Positions 55,338 through 64,000 of a DNA stretch of 64,000 nt are shown one piece after another. The DNA is taken from positions 62,001-126,000 of the forward strand of contig UBTY01000061.1 of assembly GCA_900468535.1 (NCBI GenBank), in the 5' to 3' direction. The DNA is from Hyphomicrobiales bacterium. Lineage in GTDB: Bacteria > Pseudomonadota > Alphaproteobacteria > Rhizobiales > Rhizobiaceae. Positions within the stretch are counted from its first letter, which is position 1. Every line of letters begins with the position of its first letter. A model generated the notes under the pieces. It did no database searches and was not told where the DNA came from. It worked only from the letters and a program-made list of their open reading frames with translations. The position numbers and the translations under genes were made by a program.

Positions 55338-57803
55338 TCAATCCACGGACTGACAGGATTGCAGGTCGTAGAAACGGAAATCCGGTAGTGCGCCGCCCTC
55401 GAGCGGCTTTGCCGGGGTGAAGGTGATGCGGCGCGTCTCGCCCGCCGCCAGATCGAAGGCATTGTCGGAATACTTGCCGTCTGTGTCGGTCTCGATCATC
55501 ACGAAGAGCGCAAGTCCCTTGGCGGTGACGTTGAGGCAAACAGAGCCGTCGTCCTCGACATATTCGTGCGTGACCATCAGGCCCGCAGGCTCGAGCTCCA
55601 GCGCCTTGTAGGTGCCGTGGACGTAGTGCCCCTCGCCGCCCATCCCATTCGATGCCGTGAAACGCCAGGCAAGCAGCGTGCCCGCCGGGATCTCCGACAC
55701 GTCGATGCTGGTGGCCGTCACGGCTGCGTCAGGGGTGCAGACCGCCTGCACATCCTTGAGATGCTTGCGCGCACCCTTCATGTCGAGAACCGAGATCGAC
55801 AGGTCGACGCTGACTTCCGCAAGCGTGTCGTTGACCAGCGAGAAACGGATCTGCTTGCCATCTTCGGATGGGATCGCGGCGACCGCCACCGGCTGGAAGA
55901 AGCGCTTGACGAGATAGTGCATCGCCTTCCAGCGGCCGCCGTAGTCAAGACTCGACCACGAAGCCACAGGCCATGTGTCGTTGAGCTGCCAGTAGATCGT
56001 GCCCATGCAATGCGGCTTCAGCGACCGCCAGTATTCCACCGCCGTCTTGATCGCGAGACCCTGCTGGATCTGGCTGAGATAAACGAAGTTCGGGAAATCC
56101 TTCGGGAAGCGGAAGTAGCGGAACATTGTGCCGGCAATACGCTCGTTGCCGCCGGCATTCTTCTGGTGCAACTCCATGACCGGCGACGCGACGTTCATGT
56201 CCTTGGCGTCGGCATAGGTCTTGATGACGGGCAGCGAGGTATAGGACTGGAAGCCGAATTCCGAGCAGAAGCGCGGACGCACCGAGCGGTAATTGTCGAA
56301 CGACTTGTTCTCGTGCCAGACCGACCAGTAGTGCATGTCGCCGGAACCGTCGGCATGCCAGGCATCGCCGAAGTCGAGATAGCCGGATGCCGGGCTCGAC
56401 GGCCACCAGATCGCATCCGGCGCCGCCTTTTTCATCGCCTGCTCGATCACGCGGTTCAGGCGATCGTAGGAGACGAGGTAGCGGTCGCGGTCCTTGCGTG
56501 ATTCCTCGAACCAGGTCAGCGCACCCACGAGTTCGTTGTCGCCGCACCAGAGCGCTATCGACGGATGCGAGTTCAGGCGGCGGACCTGATAGTCGACTTC
56601 GAGCGAAACGTTGTCGAGGAAGTCTTCGGTCGAGGGATAAAGATTGCAGGCGAACATGAAGTCCTGCCAGACCATCAGGCCGAGCCGGTCGCAGAGATCG
56701 TAGAAATGATCGTGCTCGTAGAAACCGCCGCCCCAGACACGGATCATGTTCATGTTGGCCGATTTGGCCGACTGCAGGAGATCCTCGGTCTTTTCGGGTG
56801 ACGAGAGCGAAAACAGCGCATCGGCCGGGATCCAGTTGGCGCCACGGCAGAAGATTTCGCGGCCGTTCACCTTCAGCGCAAAACGGGCACCGGCGGCATC
56901 GGGCGTCGTGATCAGTTCGACGGTGCGAAGACCGATCTGCTTGCTGACAGCATCCGATGGCAAATCGACCGTCAGCGCATAAAGCGCCTGCTCGCCGCTT
57001 CCCGCCGGCCACCAGAGACGCGGCTTGTCGATCTCGAATACGTGGTTGACGACAGTCTCGCCGGCGCTGACGCCGACATCGAGCCGAACGCGCTCGCCGT
57101 CGAGCGAGAAATGCACGGGAACGATGCCGGGGTTCTTGGCAAAAAGCGTCGCCGTCACCTTGAGATCGACGGAGCCGTCGAGATTGTGCACCTGCTGCGT
57201 CGTCACATGCTCGATGCGCGCGGTATCGAGACGGCGCAACGCGATCGTGCCGTAAAGCCCGAGCGGTGCAATCGCGATGTTCCAGTCCCAGCCGAAATGG
57301 CACTGCGGCTTGCGCAGCATGTTGCCGTTAGGGATCGGCGAGTTGCCGGTCGAATAAGGAATGTAGAACGGCTGCTTGGCCTGACGGTCCGCGCCCGCCG
57401 CAATGCTCGAATGCAGGACGATGCGGATAACGTTCTCGCCGGATTTCAGATGGCTGCCGACATCCGGCCGGTAGCGACGGAAGCTGTTGTCGGCTAGCAG
57501 CACCGGCGAGCCATTGATGAAGACGGCAGCCACCGTGTCGAGATAGTCGACATCGAGATACCAGTCGCCGTCAGGCTCCGACACCGTGAAGCTGCGCTCG
57601 ATCGACCAGTCGCGATGCGCCACCCACTGCACGACCTCTTCGTTGCGGCCGAAATAAGGATCAGGAATGAGCTTGGCGGCATGCAGCGCCGAATGCACGT
57701 CGCCGGGAAGCGTGATCGGCGCGGTGATTTCACCGTCCGTGGAGGTGAGCTTCCACGAGCCTGAGAGGTCGAGGTTGAACCCGTTGGTGGGCAAGGATGT
57801 CAT
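55338..57803 (-). CDS. GH2 beta-mannosidase-like glycosidase
   Basis: The 821-residue protein has a sugar-binding jelly-roll domain, an immunoglobulin-like domain and the GH2 TIM barrel. The acid/base Glu424 is in WCGDNE and the nucleophile Glu515 in RFCSEFGFQS. SEFGFQS rather than the SEYG form, and the length, indicate a beta-mannosidase. No signal peptide is present, so imported oligosaccharides are cleaved in the cytoplasm. It follows the ABC ATPase gene by 125 bases and precedes the isomerase. Confidence 0.92.
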   Translation of the reverse strand: MTSLPTNGFNLDLSGSWKLTSTDGEITAPITLPGDVHSALHAAKLIPDPYFGRNEEVVQWVAHRDWSIERSFTVSEPDGDWYLDVDYLDTVAAVFINGSPVLLADNSFRRYRPDVGSHLKSGENVIRIVLHSSIAAGADRQAKQPFYIPYSTGNSPIPNGNMLRKPQCHFGWDWNIAIAPLGLYGTIALRRLDTARIEHVTTQQVHNLDGSVDLKVTATLFAKNPGIVPVHFSLDGERVRLDVGVSAGETVVNHVFEIDKPRLWWPAGSGEQALYALTVDLPSDAVSKQIGLRTVELITTPDAAGARFALKVNGREIFCRGANWIPADALFSLSSPEKTEDLLQSAKSANMNMIRVWGGGFYEHDHFYDLCDRLGLMVWQDFMFACNLYPSTEDFLDNVSLEVDYQVRRLNSHPSIALWCGDNELVGALTWFEESRKDRDRYLVSYDRLNRVIEQAMKKAAPDAIWWPSSPASGYLDFGDAWHADGSGDMHYWSVWHENKSFDNYRSVRPRFCSEFGFQSYTSLPVIKTYADAKDMNVASPVMELHQKNAGGNERIAGTMFRYFRFPKDFPNFVYLSQIQQGLAIKTAVEYWRSLKPHCMGTIYWQLNDTWPVASWSSLDYGGRWKAMHYLVKRFFQPVAVAAIPSEDGKQIRFSLVNDTLAEVSVDLSISVLDMKGARKHLKDVQAVCTPDAAVTATSIDVSEIPAGTLLAWRFTASNGMGGEGHYVHGTYKALELEPAGLMVTHEYVEDDGSVCLNVTAKGLALFVMIETDTDGKYSDNAFDLAAGETRRITFTPAKPLEGGALPDFRFYDLQSCQSVD

Positions 57804-57891
57804 AGCGCTGTCCGATCAGGCCGCTCTTGGGAGAACCCGGACAACCGGGCTGCGACCGAATTTGGTTGGCCAAGCGGCCGATTGGAAGAAC

Positions 57892-57918
57892 GGGCGGAAC
57901 GATTACGGCTCCGCCCGC
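57892..57918 (-). terminator. Hairpin after the ABC ATPase gene
   Basis: GGGCGGA and TCCGCCC on either side of a 13-base centre give a stem near the ATPase stop. The tail CGTTCTTCC is only weakly T-rich. It may attenuate rather than end transcription. Confidence 0.35.
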
Positions 57919-57928
57919 ATTGCGATTT

Positions 57929-59014
57929 CTAGAGGCGAAGTTCCGTCTCGGCGTCGAAGATCGAGGCCAGCGACATGTCGAAGCCGAGCTTGACGCGGGC
58001 GCCCGGGCTGAAACGGCGCGCGCCGTTGATGCGCACCGACATGGTATGGCCCGCATGCTTCAGCCAGAGCAGATTGTCCGCGCCCATCGGCTCCTCGATG
58101 TCGACGGTGGCATCATGCACTTCCGCGCCGAGGTTTTCATCGACCTTCACATGCTCCGGCCGCACGCCGAGGATCACCTTGCGTCCGGCCTGCAGCGGCG
58201 CATCGGCCTGGTAGGCATCGACGTTGAAGTCGACACCATTGGCGGTGAACACGGTTGCGTCGCCCCGCTTGGCGATCTCGCCCTTCAGGAAGTTCATCGA
58301 CGGCGAGCCGATGAAGCCTGCGACGAAGAGATTGCGCGGCTTGTTGTAGATCGTCGTCGGATCGGCGAGCTGCTGGATGATGCCGCTCTTCATGATCGCG
58401 ATGCGGTCAGCCAGCGTCAGCGCCTCGATCTGGTCGTGGGTGACGTAGATCATCGTGTTCTTCAGCGACTGGTGCAGGCGCTTGATCTCGACGCGCAGCT
58501 CCGAACGCAGCTTGGCATCGAGGTTCGAGAGCGGCTCGTCGAAGAGGAACACGTCGACATCGCGCACCAGTGCGCGGCCGATCGCCACGCGCTGGCGCTG
58601 GCCGCCCGAAAGCTCGGCCGGCTTGCGCTTCAAAAGCGGCTGGATCTGCAGGATCTCCGAGGCGCGTGCCACGCGCTTGTCGATCTCCTGCTGCGACACC
58701 TTGGCGACCTGCAGGCCGAAGGAAAGGTTCTTCTCGACCGTCATCTGCGGATAGAGCGCGTAGGACTGGAACACCATGCCGATGCCGCGGTCCTTGGGCT
58801 CTTCCCAGGTGACGTTCTTGCCCTTGATGAAGATCTGGCCGTCGGAAGCGTCGAGCAGGCCGGCGATGCAGTTGAGCAAGGTCGACTTGCCGCAGCCGGA
58901 CGAGCCGAGCAGCACGAGGAATTCCCCGTCATTGATTTCGAGATTGAGGTCCTTGAGAACGCTGACCGCGCCGAAGTTCAAGGACAGATCGCGGATGGAA
59001 ACACTTGAATTCAT
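57929..59014 (-). CDS. Sugar ABC transporter ATP-binding protein (MsmK/UgpC-type)
   Basis: The 361-residue ATPase has Walker A GSSGCGKST at 37-45, LSGGQ at 135-139, Walker B VFLFDEP at 155-161 and switch His193, with the C-terminal OB/TOBE regulatory domain of CUT1 importers (about 240-361). It powers import through the two permeases immediately upstream. The spacing to the permease is 3 bases. Confidence 0.95.
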   Translation of the reverse strand: MNSSVSIRDLSLNFGAVSVLKDLNLEINDGEFLVLLGSSGCGKSTLLNCIAGLLDASDGQIFIKGKNVTWEEPKDRGIGMVFQSYALYPQMTVEKNLSFGLQVAKVSQQEIDKRVARASEILQIQPLLKRKPAELSGGQRQRVAIGRALVRDVDVFLFDEPLSNLDAKLRSELRVEIKRLHQSLKNTMIYVTHDQIEALTLADRIAIMKSGIIQQLADPTTIYNKPRNLFVAGFIGSPSMNFLKGEIAKRGDATVFTANGVDFNVDAYQADAPLQAGRKVILGVRPEHVKVDENLGAEVHDATVDIEEPMGADNLLWLKHAGHTMSVRINGARRFSPGARVKLGFDMSLASIFDAETELRL

Positions 59015-59017
59015 GGA

Positions 59018-59953
59018 TCAGCCTTTCACTGCGCCGGCGGCGATGCCACGGACGAACAGACGTCCCGATACGAAGTAGACAACGAGCGGCACGAGACCCG
59101 TCAGGATCGTTGCGGCCATGTTGACGTTGTATTCCTTCACACCCTGGACGGAATTGACGATGTTGTTGAGCTGCACGGTCATCGGGTAGTACTCCGGCCG
59201 CGTGAAGACCACGCCGAACAGGAAGTCGTTCCAGATGCCGGTGACCTGCAGGATCATGGCGACGACGAAGATCGGCAGCGACATGGGCACCATGATCTTC
59301 AGGAAGATCTGCCAGAACCCTGCCCCGTCGATGCGCGCCGCCTTGAAGAGCTCCTGCGGCAATGATGCGAAATAGTTGCGGAAGAGCAGCGTCAGGATCG
59401 GCATGCCGAAGATCGAGTGCACGATGATCAGACCGGTGAGCGTCCCGTAGATGCCGATTTCCCGGAGCACGATGACGATCGGATAGATCATCACCTGATA
59501 GGGAATGAAGGCGCCGATCACGAGGATCGAGAAGAACAGTTCCGATCCCTTGAAACGCCAGTTGGCCAGCGCATAGCCATTCACCGAAGCGATCGCGATG
59601 GAAACGACCACCGAGGGAACGGTGATGCGCACCGAGTTCCAGAAGCCGCGCGAAAGACCGTCGCAGTTGAGACCGGTGCAGGCGGTTGCCCAGGCTTTCA
59701 CCCAGGGCTCGAAGGTGATCTCGACCGGCGGCGAGAAGATGTTGCCGAGCCGGATCTCCGGCATCCCCTTCAGCGATGTGACGATCATCACGTAGAGCGG
59801 CAGCAGATAATAGGCGGCGGCAACAAAGAGCGTGCCGTAGAGCATGATGTTGCGCGGAGAAATCGCCCGCTTCGGCTTCGGGCCGCTTGGGCCTGCGAAC
59901 GACTTGCTGGATGCGCGATCATCGGATGTCTTGAGAGCAATAGCATCAGGCAC
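59018..59953 (-). CDS. Sugar ABC transporter permease (MalG-type)
   Basis: The 311-residue protein has six helices and the CUT1 EAA loop (ELFKAARIDGAGFWQIFLKIMVP). The GTG at 59953 overlaps the stop of the first permease by 8 bases and follows GGAGGG. An open frame runs further upstream but lies in the coding region of the first permease. It pairs with the other permease to form the channel. Confidence 0.92.
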   Translation of the reverse strand: MPDAIALKTSDDRASSKSFAGPSGPKPKRAISPRNIMLYGTLFVAAAYYLLPLYVMIVTSLKGMPEIRLGNIFSPPVEITFEPWVKAWATACTGLNCDGLSRGFWNSVRITVPSVVVSIAIASVNGYALANWRFKGSELFFSILVIGAFIPYQVMIYPIVIVLREIGIYGTLTGLIIVHSIFGMPILTLLFRNYFASLPQELFKAARIDGAGFWQIFLKIMVPMSLPIFVVAMILQVTGIWNDFLFGVVFTRPEYYPMTVQLNNIVNSVQGVKEYNVNMAATILTGLVPLVVYFVSGRLFVRGIAAGAVKG

Positions 59954-60848
59954 GTTTACGCCCTCCGAATTCCAGGTAGGCCCAGGGGATGATGATGATC
60001 GCAACGGTGACCAGCATCATGGTCGAGGCAGCAAAGCCCTGCCCCAGATTCTGAGCCTGGAACATGTAGTCGTAGACGTATTTTGCCGGCACTTCCGACG
60101 CGATGCCGGGACCGCCCGATGTCTGCGCCACGACGAGGTCGTAGACCTTGACGATGCCGGACGCGATGATGACGAGCGTGGTGATGAACACCGGCCGCAT
60201 CATCGGAATGACGATGAAGAGATAGGTCTTCCACATCGGGATGCCGTCGACACGCGCGGCCTTCCAGATGTCTTCATCGATACCGCGCAGGCCGGCGAGC
60301 ATCAGGCACATCACAAGCCCCGTGCCCTGCCAGAGAGCGGCGATCAGGATGCCATAGATGACGATCTCGGGCGTATAGAGCGGATCGAAGGTGAAGCTTG
60401 TCCAGCCGAGCGAACGCACCACCGACTGGATGCCGAACTCGGGATTGAGGATCCACTGCCAGACAAGGCCCGTCACGATGAAGGACAGGGCAAAGGGGTA
60501 GAGGAAGATCGTGCGGAACGTGTTCTCGAACCGGATCTTCTGGTCCATCAGCGCCGCCAGCATGAAGCCGATGACAAGGCTGAAGATGAGCGAGAGAACG
60601 CCGTAGACGGCAAGGTTCTCGATGGAGACGATCCAGCGCGGTGCAGCCCAGAGGCGCTTGTACTGGTCGAATCCGACGAAGCTCAACCGTGGAAGGAGCT
60701 TCGAGTTGGTGAATGAGTAAAATACCGTCCAGACCGTGCCGCCGAGAAAAATGACCAGGGCGGTCAGGATCATGGGGATCGACGCAATCTTCGAGTTCAG
60801 ATTGCGCAGTAATTGATTTGGCCGGCCTGCTTTCGCTTGACCCGTCAT
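59946..60848 (-). CDS. Sugar ABC transporter permease (MalF-type)
   Basis: The 300-residue protein has six helices and the EAA loop DIWKAARVDGIPMWKTYLFIVIP. The start follows a strong AGGAGGAG. It is separated from the solute-binding protein gene by 208 bases containing a long stem-loop, typical of CUT1 operons in which the binding protein is made in excess. Confidence 0.93.
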   Translation of the reverse strand: MTGQAKAGRPNQLLRNLNSKIASIPMILTALVIFLGGTVWTVFYSFTNSKLLPRLSFVGFDQYKRLWAAPRWIVSIENLAVYGVLSLIFSLVIGFMLAALMDQKIRFENTFRTIFLYPFALSFIVTGLVWQWILNPEFGIQSVVRSLGWTSFTFDPLYTPEIVIYGILIAALWQGTGLVMCLMLAGLRGIDEDIWKAARVDGIPMWKTYLFIVIPMMRPVFITTLVIIASGIVKVYDLVVAQTSGGPGIASEVPAKYVYDYMFQAQNLGQGFAASTMMLVTVAIIIIPWAYLEFGGRKRA

Positions 60849-61004
60849 TGTGACTCCTCCTGAATCGCAAGTGGTTTGTGATCCAGAGCGCGAACCGTTG
60901 CCGGTCAGCTCCTCTTTTCACTCCCGTCTAGAGACCGAACACCCTGTATCGGCATTTCAGCCTCGATTACTGCCGCACCCGGATCAGTCGTGAGTTCCGG
61001 GCAA

Positions 61005-61032
61005 ATCCGGCTCCGTCGAAACGGAGCCGGAT
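61005..61032 (-). terminator. Long intercistronic stem-loop after the solute-binding protein gene
   Basis: ATCCGGCTCCGT-TTCG-ACGGAGCCGGAT (minus strand) forms a perfect 12-bp stem with a tetraloop, 24 bases past the stop codon, followed by TTTGCCC. It likely protects the binding-protein mRNA from 3' decay and partly terminates before the permeases. Confidence 0.8.
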
Positions 61033-61056
61033 CGCAACAGCATCGGAATGCGATGA

Positions 61057-62292
61057 TCAGTCGGCAGAGCCGATGATTTCAGCGAAGCGCTTCTGGGCAG
61101 CTTCAGGCGTCATCGACGGATTTGCGAAGAACTCCGAGAAGAGGTCTTCCTTCTGCTTCTGGCTGTCGGCCGAAAGCAGCTGGTCGGTTCCTTCGATCAC
61201 GTTGCCCTTCTTGAGGATCTCGAGACCCTTCTTCATGCAGTCGTTGGCGGCTGCGAGGTCAACGTCGCCGCGAACCGGCAGCGAACCCTTCTTCAGGTTG
61301 AAGGCAACCTGGGTCTTGGGGTCGAGCAGCGTCTTGGCAAGAACGTCCTGAGCCTTCGACTTCGCTTCATCCTTCAGCTTCGGGAAGTAGAACGCGTCAC
61401 CACCGGTGGAAATGATCTCGTTCACGCCGAGGCCCGGAAGGCAGGTGTAGTCGGTACCAGCCTTTTGGCCGGCCAGTGCAAACTCGCCCTGTGCCCAGTC
61501 ACCCATGATCTGGCCGCCGGCTTTGCCGGTGATGACGAGGTTGGTTGCCTGGTTCCAGTCCTGAACGTTGCTGCCCTTCGACATCTTGCGGGCGTCGTCC
61601 GCAGCTTTGAAGACCTTGGCGATCTCAGGACCAGCAGCGACGTCAGCGTCCTTGTCCTTGAACACCTTGTAGAAGGTGTCCTTGCCGGCAATTGCGACGA
61701 GCAGCACGTCGAACGCGCCTGTCGCCTGCCATGGCTGACCACCGACGGCGAGCGGCACGATGCCGGCCTTTTCGAGCGCCGGTGCGGCAGCGACGAATTC
61801 ATCCCAGTTCTTCGGCACTTCGACGCCAGCCTTCTTGAAGGCAGCGTTCGACAGCCACAGCCACTGCCAGGAGTGGATGTTGACGGGCGCGCAATAGATC
61901 TTGCCGTCGATCGTGCAGGAATCGAGCAGGCTCGACGGACGAATGATGTCCTTCCAGTGTTCTGCGGTAGCCACATCGGTCAGGTCGCGCATCAGGCCGG
62001 CCTGAACAAGCTCTTCCGCCTGGCGGCCATGGTTGAACTGGGTGGCGCCCATCGGGTCGCCGCCGGTGATGCGGCTGACCATGATCGGACGTGCGGTACC
62101 GCCGGAGCCGGCGATCGCGCCGTCGACCCACTTGTTGCCGGTCGCATCGAATGCCTTGGCGAGTTCAGCCACGGCAGCAGCTTCGCCGCCGGACGTCCAC
62201 CAATGCGTGACTTCAAGATCGGTCGCGTTCGCCGCACCGAGCGGCAGCACGACGGAAGCGGCGAGCGCAGCCGCCATCAAACGAAAATTCAT
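61057..62292 (-). CDS. Sugar ABC transporter solute-binding protein
   Basis: The 411-residue precursor has a signal peptide (about 1-23) followed by LEVTHWWTSGGEAAAVAELAKAFDA, the classical start of CUT1 family 1 binding proteins, and GQIMGDWAQGEF in the centre. It delivers an oligosaccharide to the permeases; the neighbouring GH2 and GH43 enzymes suggest a beta-linked manno- or xylo-oligosaccharide. It is first in the operon and follows a GGGAGGAG site, facing the LacI-type regulator. Confidence 0.94.
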   Translation of the reverse strand: MNFRLMAAALAASVVLPLGAANATDLEVTHWWTSGGEAAAVAELAKAFDATGNKWVDGAIAGSGGTARPIMVSRITGGDPMGATQFNHGRQAEELVQAGLMRDLTDVATAEHWKDIIRPSSLLDSCTIDGKIYCAPVNIHSWQWLWLSNAAFKKAGVEVPKNWDEFVAAAPALEKAGIVPLAVGGQPWQATGAFDVLLVAIAGKDTFYKVFKDKDADVAAGPEIAKVFKAADDARKMSKGSNVQDWNQATNLVITGKAGGQIMGDWAQGEFALAGQKAGTDYTCLPGLGVNEIISTGGDAFYFPKLKDEAKSKAQDVLAKTLLDPKTQVAFNLKKGSLPVRGDVDLAAANDCMKKGLEILKKGNVIEGTDQLLSADSQKQKEDLFSEFFANPSMTPEAAQKRFAEIIGSAD

Positions 62293-62745
62293 GAGTTCTC
62301 CTCCCTCACTGAAACGTTGCCGGAAAAACTTAGTTCAATCGATATATGGGCGCAACAGCCACGCTCGAAAATTTTCTCAATGACTGTGATTTGCTACCAA
62401 TGCCTGTCGAAAAGCACTCATTTTGGACAGATAGCATCTTCCGCAGGCAACCGACTGAGCGAGCGCACAATTCGTATAATAGACTGATATTGCTCATATT
62501 TTTCCAGCACAATCGACACTCATCCCAAAAAATCGGTTCGCAAGCGCAAAAAATCCGAGCAAAAACGGCGATTTCAACCATTGAGAGCAACGCCGGAGGC
62601 TACAAGAAAAAACCGCTCGACATTTCTACTGTATCGTTACAGATTTTACGCCTTGAGGGAGGAGCCGCTTTTGCGTTCTTTGGGCTTACAGCGCTTCCAA
62701 AAGACACTATAAGCGGGACAAAATCGCGCAGGACGGCCTAGGGGC
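62293..62745. promoter_or_regulatory. 453-base divergent control region for the sugar operon and its LacI regulator
   Basis: No credible gene is seen. The region is A+T-rich and carries short palindromes: GAAAATTTTC near 62366, CTGTA-TCGT-TACAG at 62629-62642 and a half-site AGCGCTTCCAA near 62690 of the kind bound by LacI-family sugar regulators. A leader of about 100 bases precedes the regulator. Confidence 0.4.
62629..62642. promoter_or_regulatory. CTGTA-N4-TACAG palindrome upstream of the LacI regulator
   Basis: The 5-4-5 palindrome is 104 bases before the regulator start and in A+T-rich DNA. It could be an operator or a promoter element for either divergent unit. Confidence 0.35.
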
Positions 62746-63786
62746 ATGGAAAACAAAGCAAATTTTGGAGGAACGACCTCCGAGGTCACTCGGGAACGGC
62801 CGACACTGAAAACGATTGCCTTCATGACCGGGCTCGGCGTGACGACGGTGTCCCGTGCCTTGAAGGATGCACCCGATATCGGCGCGGAGACGAAAGAGCG
62901 CGTCCGCATGGTCGCCCGCCAGCTCGGCTACCAGCCGAACCGCGCCGGCGTGCGCCTGCGCACCGGCAAGACGAATGTCATCGCCCTCGTCCTGAGCATC
63001 GACGAAGAAATCATGGGCTTCAGCAGCCAGATGGTGTTCGGCATCTCGGAAGTGCTGACCGGCACGCCTTACCACATCGTCGTGACACCGCACTCCCACA
63101 GCAAGGATCCGATGCTGCCGGTGCGCTACATCCTGGAAACCGGATCGGCCGACGGTGTCATCATCTCGCGCATCGAGCCTGACGATCCGCGTGTGCGCCT
63201 GCTGACGGAACACAATATGCCCTTTGCCACGCACGGGCGCACCGACGCTGGCCTTACCCACCCCTTCCACGACTTCGACAACGAAGCGTTCGCTCACCAG
63301 GCGGTTGAAAAGCTGGTCAGCCGTGGCCGCAAGCGCATCGCCATCCTTCAGCCGCCGAGCAAGCTCACCTACTACACCCACACCCGCATCGGTTTTCAGA
63401 CCGGATTGCACGACTACGGCGCCGAGGAAGTGCCGCTCCGCGTCACGATCGACAACCCGCTTGACGAGATCCGCAACGCCGTCGAGGCGATGATGCGCGC
63501 TCCGACCGCGCCTGACGGCATCGTCTGCTCCGCCGGCAGCGCCGCCATCGCCGTCAACGCCGGTATAGAGGCGGCCGGCAAGCAGTTGGGGCGCGATGTC
63601 GATATGGTCTCCAAGGAATCCGCGCCGATTCTCAACTGGATCCGCCCGGAGATCATCACGGCGTACGAAGACGTCCGGCATGCCGGCCGGGAGATGGCAA
63701 AGGCCGTCATTGCCCGCATCGACGGAATCGAACCTGAATTGCTGCAGAGCATCAGCCAACCCGTCTGGTCGCGGAAGGGCAAATAA
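62746..63786 (+). CDS. LacI family transcriptional regulator
   Basis: The 346-residue protein has a LacI-type HTH (about 20-66; LKTIAFMTGLGVTTVSRALKDAPDIG) and a C-terminal periplasmic-binding-like sugar domain (from about 80; NVIALVLSIDEEIMGF). It is divergent from the ABC/glycosidase operon and very likely represses it until the sugar is present. Operators would lie in the 453-base region between them. Confidence 0.93.
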   Translation: MENKANFGGTTSEVTRERPTLKTIAFMTGLGVTTVSRALKDAPDIGAETKERVRMVARQLGYQPNRAGVRLRTGKTNVIALVLSIDEEIMGFSSQMVFGISEVLTGTPYHIVVTPHSHSKDPMLPVRYILETGSADGVIISRIEPDDPRVRLLTEHNMPFATHGRTDAGLTHPFHDFDNEAFAHQAVEKLVSRGRKRIAILQPPSKLTYYTHTRIGFQTGLHDYGAEEVPLRVTIDNPLDEIRNAVEAMMRAPTAPDGIVCSAGSAAIAVNAGIEAAGKQLGRDVDMVSKESAPILNWIRPEIITAYEDVRHAGREMAKAVIARIDGIEPELLQSISQPVWSRKGK

Positions 63787-63837
63787 CTCGCCCGCACACC
63801 AGGTGGTGACTTTCAACGACCAATGCAGAGGCGAACC

Positions 63838-64000
63838 ATGACGACGGCGCTGCTGATCATCGACGTTCAGAATGCAATTCTATCGGGGAAAGGCACGCCC
63901 GAGCGCCAGCCGATCCTTGATGCCGCACTGGATAGCACCGTCTCACGACTGCAATCGCTCCGCGCCGACGCCCACAGCGCCGGGATACCGGTCGTTCTCG
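63838..64000 (+). CDS. Isochorismatase-like hydrolase, 3'-truncated by window edge
   Basis: The 54 visible residues start MTTALLIIDVQNAILSGKGT. The Asp in IIDVQN is the first catalytic residue of isochorismatase/nicotinamidase-like cysteine hydrolases. The second part of the active site (Lys, Cys) lies outside the window, so activity and specificity cannot be judged. It follows the LacI gene by 51 bases. Confidence 0.82.
   Translation, partial: MTTALLIIDVQNAILSGKGTPERQPILDAALDSTVSRLQSLRADAHSAGIPVVL

Noticed and set aside
62346..62741. 131-codon plus-strand frame in the sugar-operon control region
   Set aside because: It lies in the A+T-rich divergent promoter region, has no good ribosome site and no family similarity.

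Overview
The window looks like a chromosomal segment of an alphaproteobacterium of the Rhizobiaceae (Rhizobium, Agrobacterium, Ensifer or a close relative). The grounds are the high G+C, dense coding, strong GGAGG ribosome sites, a UvrB with the long N- and C-terminal extensions typical of rhizobia, a cobT/cobS pair, a Zur-controlled znuABC locus and a sugar ABC/glycosidase operon of rhizobial style. No rRNA gene, intact tRNA gene, CRISPR array, transposase or replication origin was seen.

Layout. 1-6.1 kb: tail of an SRPBCC protein, a complete sulfonate-sulfur operon ssuADCB (minus strand), a 3-hydroxyisobutyrate-dehydrogenase-like reductase and an AlkD-like DNA repair protein. 6.1-10.5 kb: Lrp/AsnC regulator, uracil-DNA-glycosylase-like and nuclease genes, a DivJ/PleC-like histidine kinase and a TPR membrane protein. 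10.6-14 kb: diacylglycerol kinase, divergent cobT and cobS, DUF1289 protein and a membrane retropepsin. 14-25 kb: a GT39-like glycosyltransferase, an ABC-2 exporter, an extensin-like/LAS-peptidase-like protein, a PLP decarboxylase, small conserved proteins, a membrane alpha/beta hydrolase, an Ntn hydrolase and an outer-membrane-like protein. 25-35.3 kb: thioesterase, membrane protein, an SRPBCC/ArsR pair whose ArsR gene lacks a normal start codon, a DUF1501/DUF1800 pair, two MFS transporters and small enzymes. 35.4-38.4 kb: uvrB.

38.4-41.0 kb is the clearest accessory segment. It is A+T-richer than its surroundings and holds a membrane protein divergent from an XRE-ImmA/IrrE metalloprotease gene, plus an overlapping small gene of unknown function. 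The start codons of the divergent pair physically overlap. A G+C-rich, hairpin-rich stretch with no convincing gene follows. This is the best candidate for an undescribed stress or defence module.

41-50.4 kb: a Cys-rich small protein, cspA with a long leader, dusA, a FAH-family enzyme, a gamma-carbonic anhydrase and the zinc locus. In that locus zur-znuB-znuC (minus) faces znuA, then a COG0523 GTPase and a tiny Cys-rich gene. Three copies of a 13-bp GTWAY-N3-ATWAC palindrome sit in the promoter regions, which is the expected pattern for a Zur regulon.

50.5-63.8 kb is one carbohydrate-use locus on the minus strand: solute-binding protein, two permeases, ATPase, GH2 beta-mannosidase-like enzyme, sugar isomerase/epimerase, Gfo/Idh dehydrogenase, aldo/keto reductase and GH43 glycosidase, with a divergent LacI-type regulator. 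Several strong stem-loops lie between its genes and probably set their expression ratios. The window ends inside an isochorismatase-like gene.
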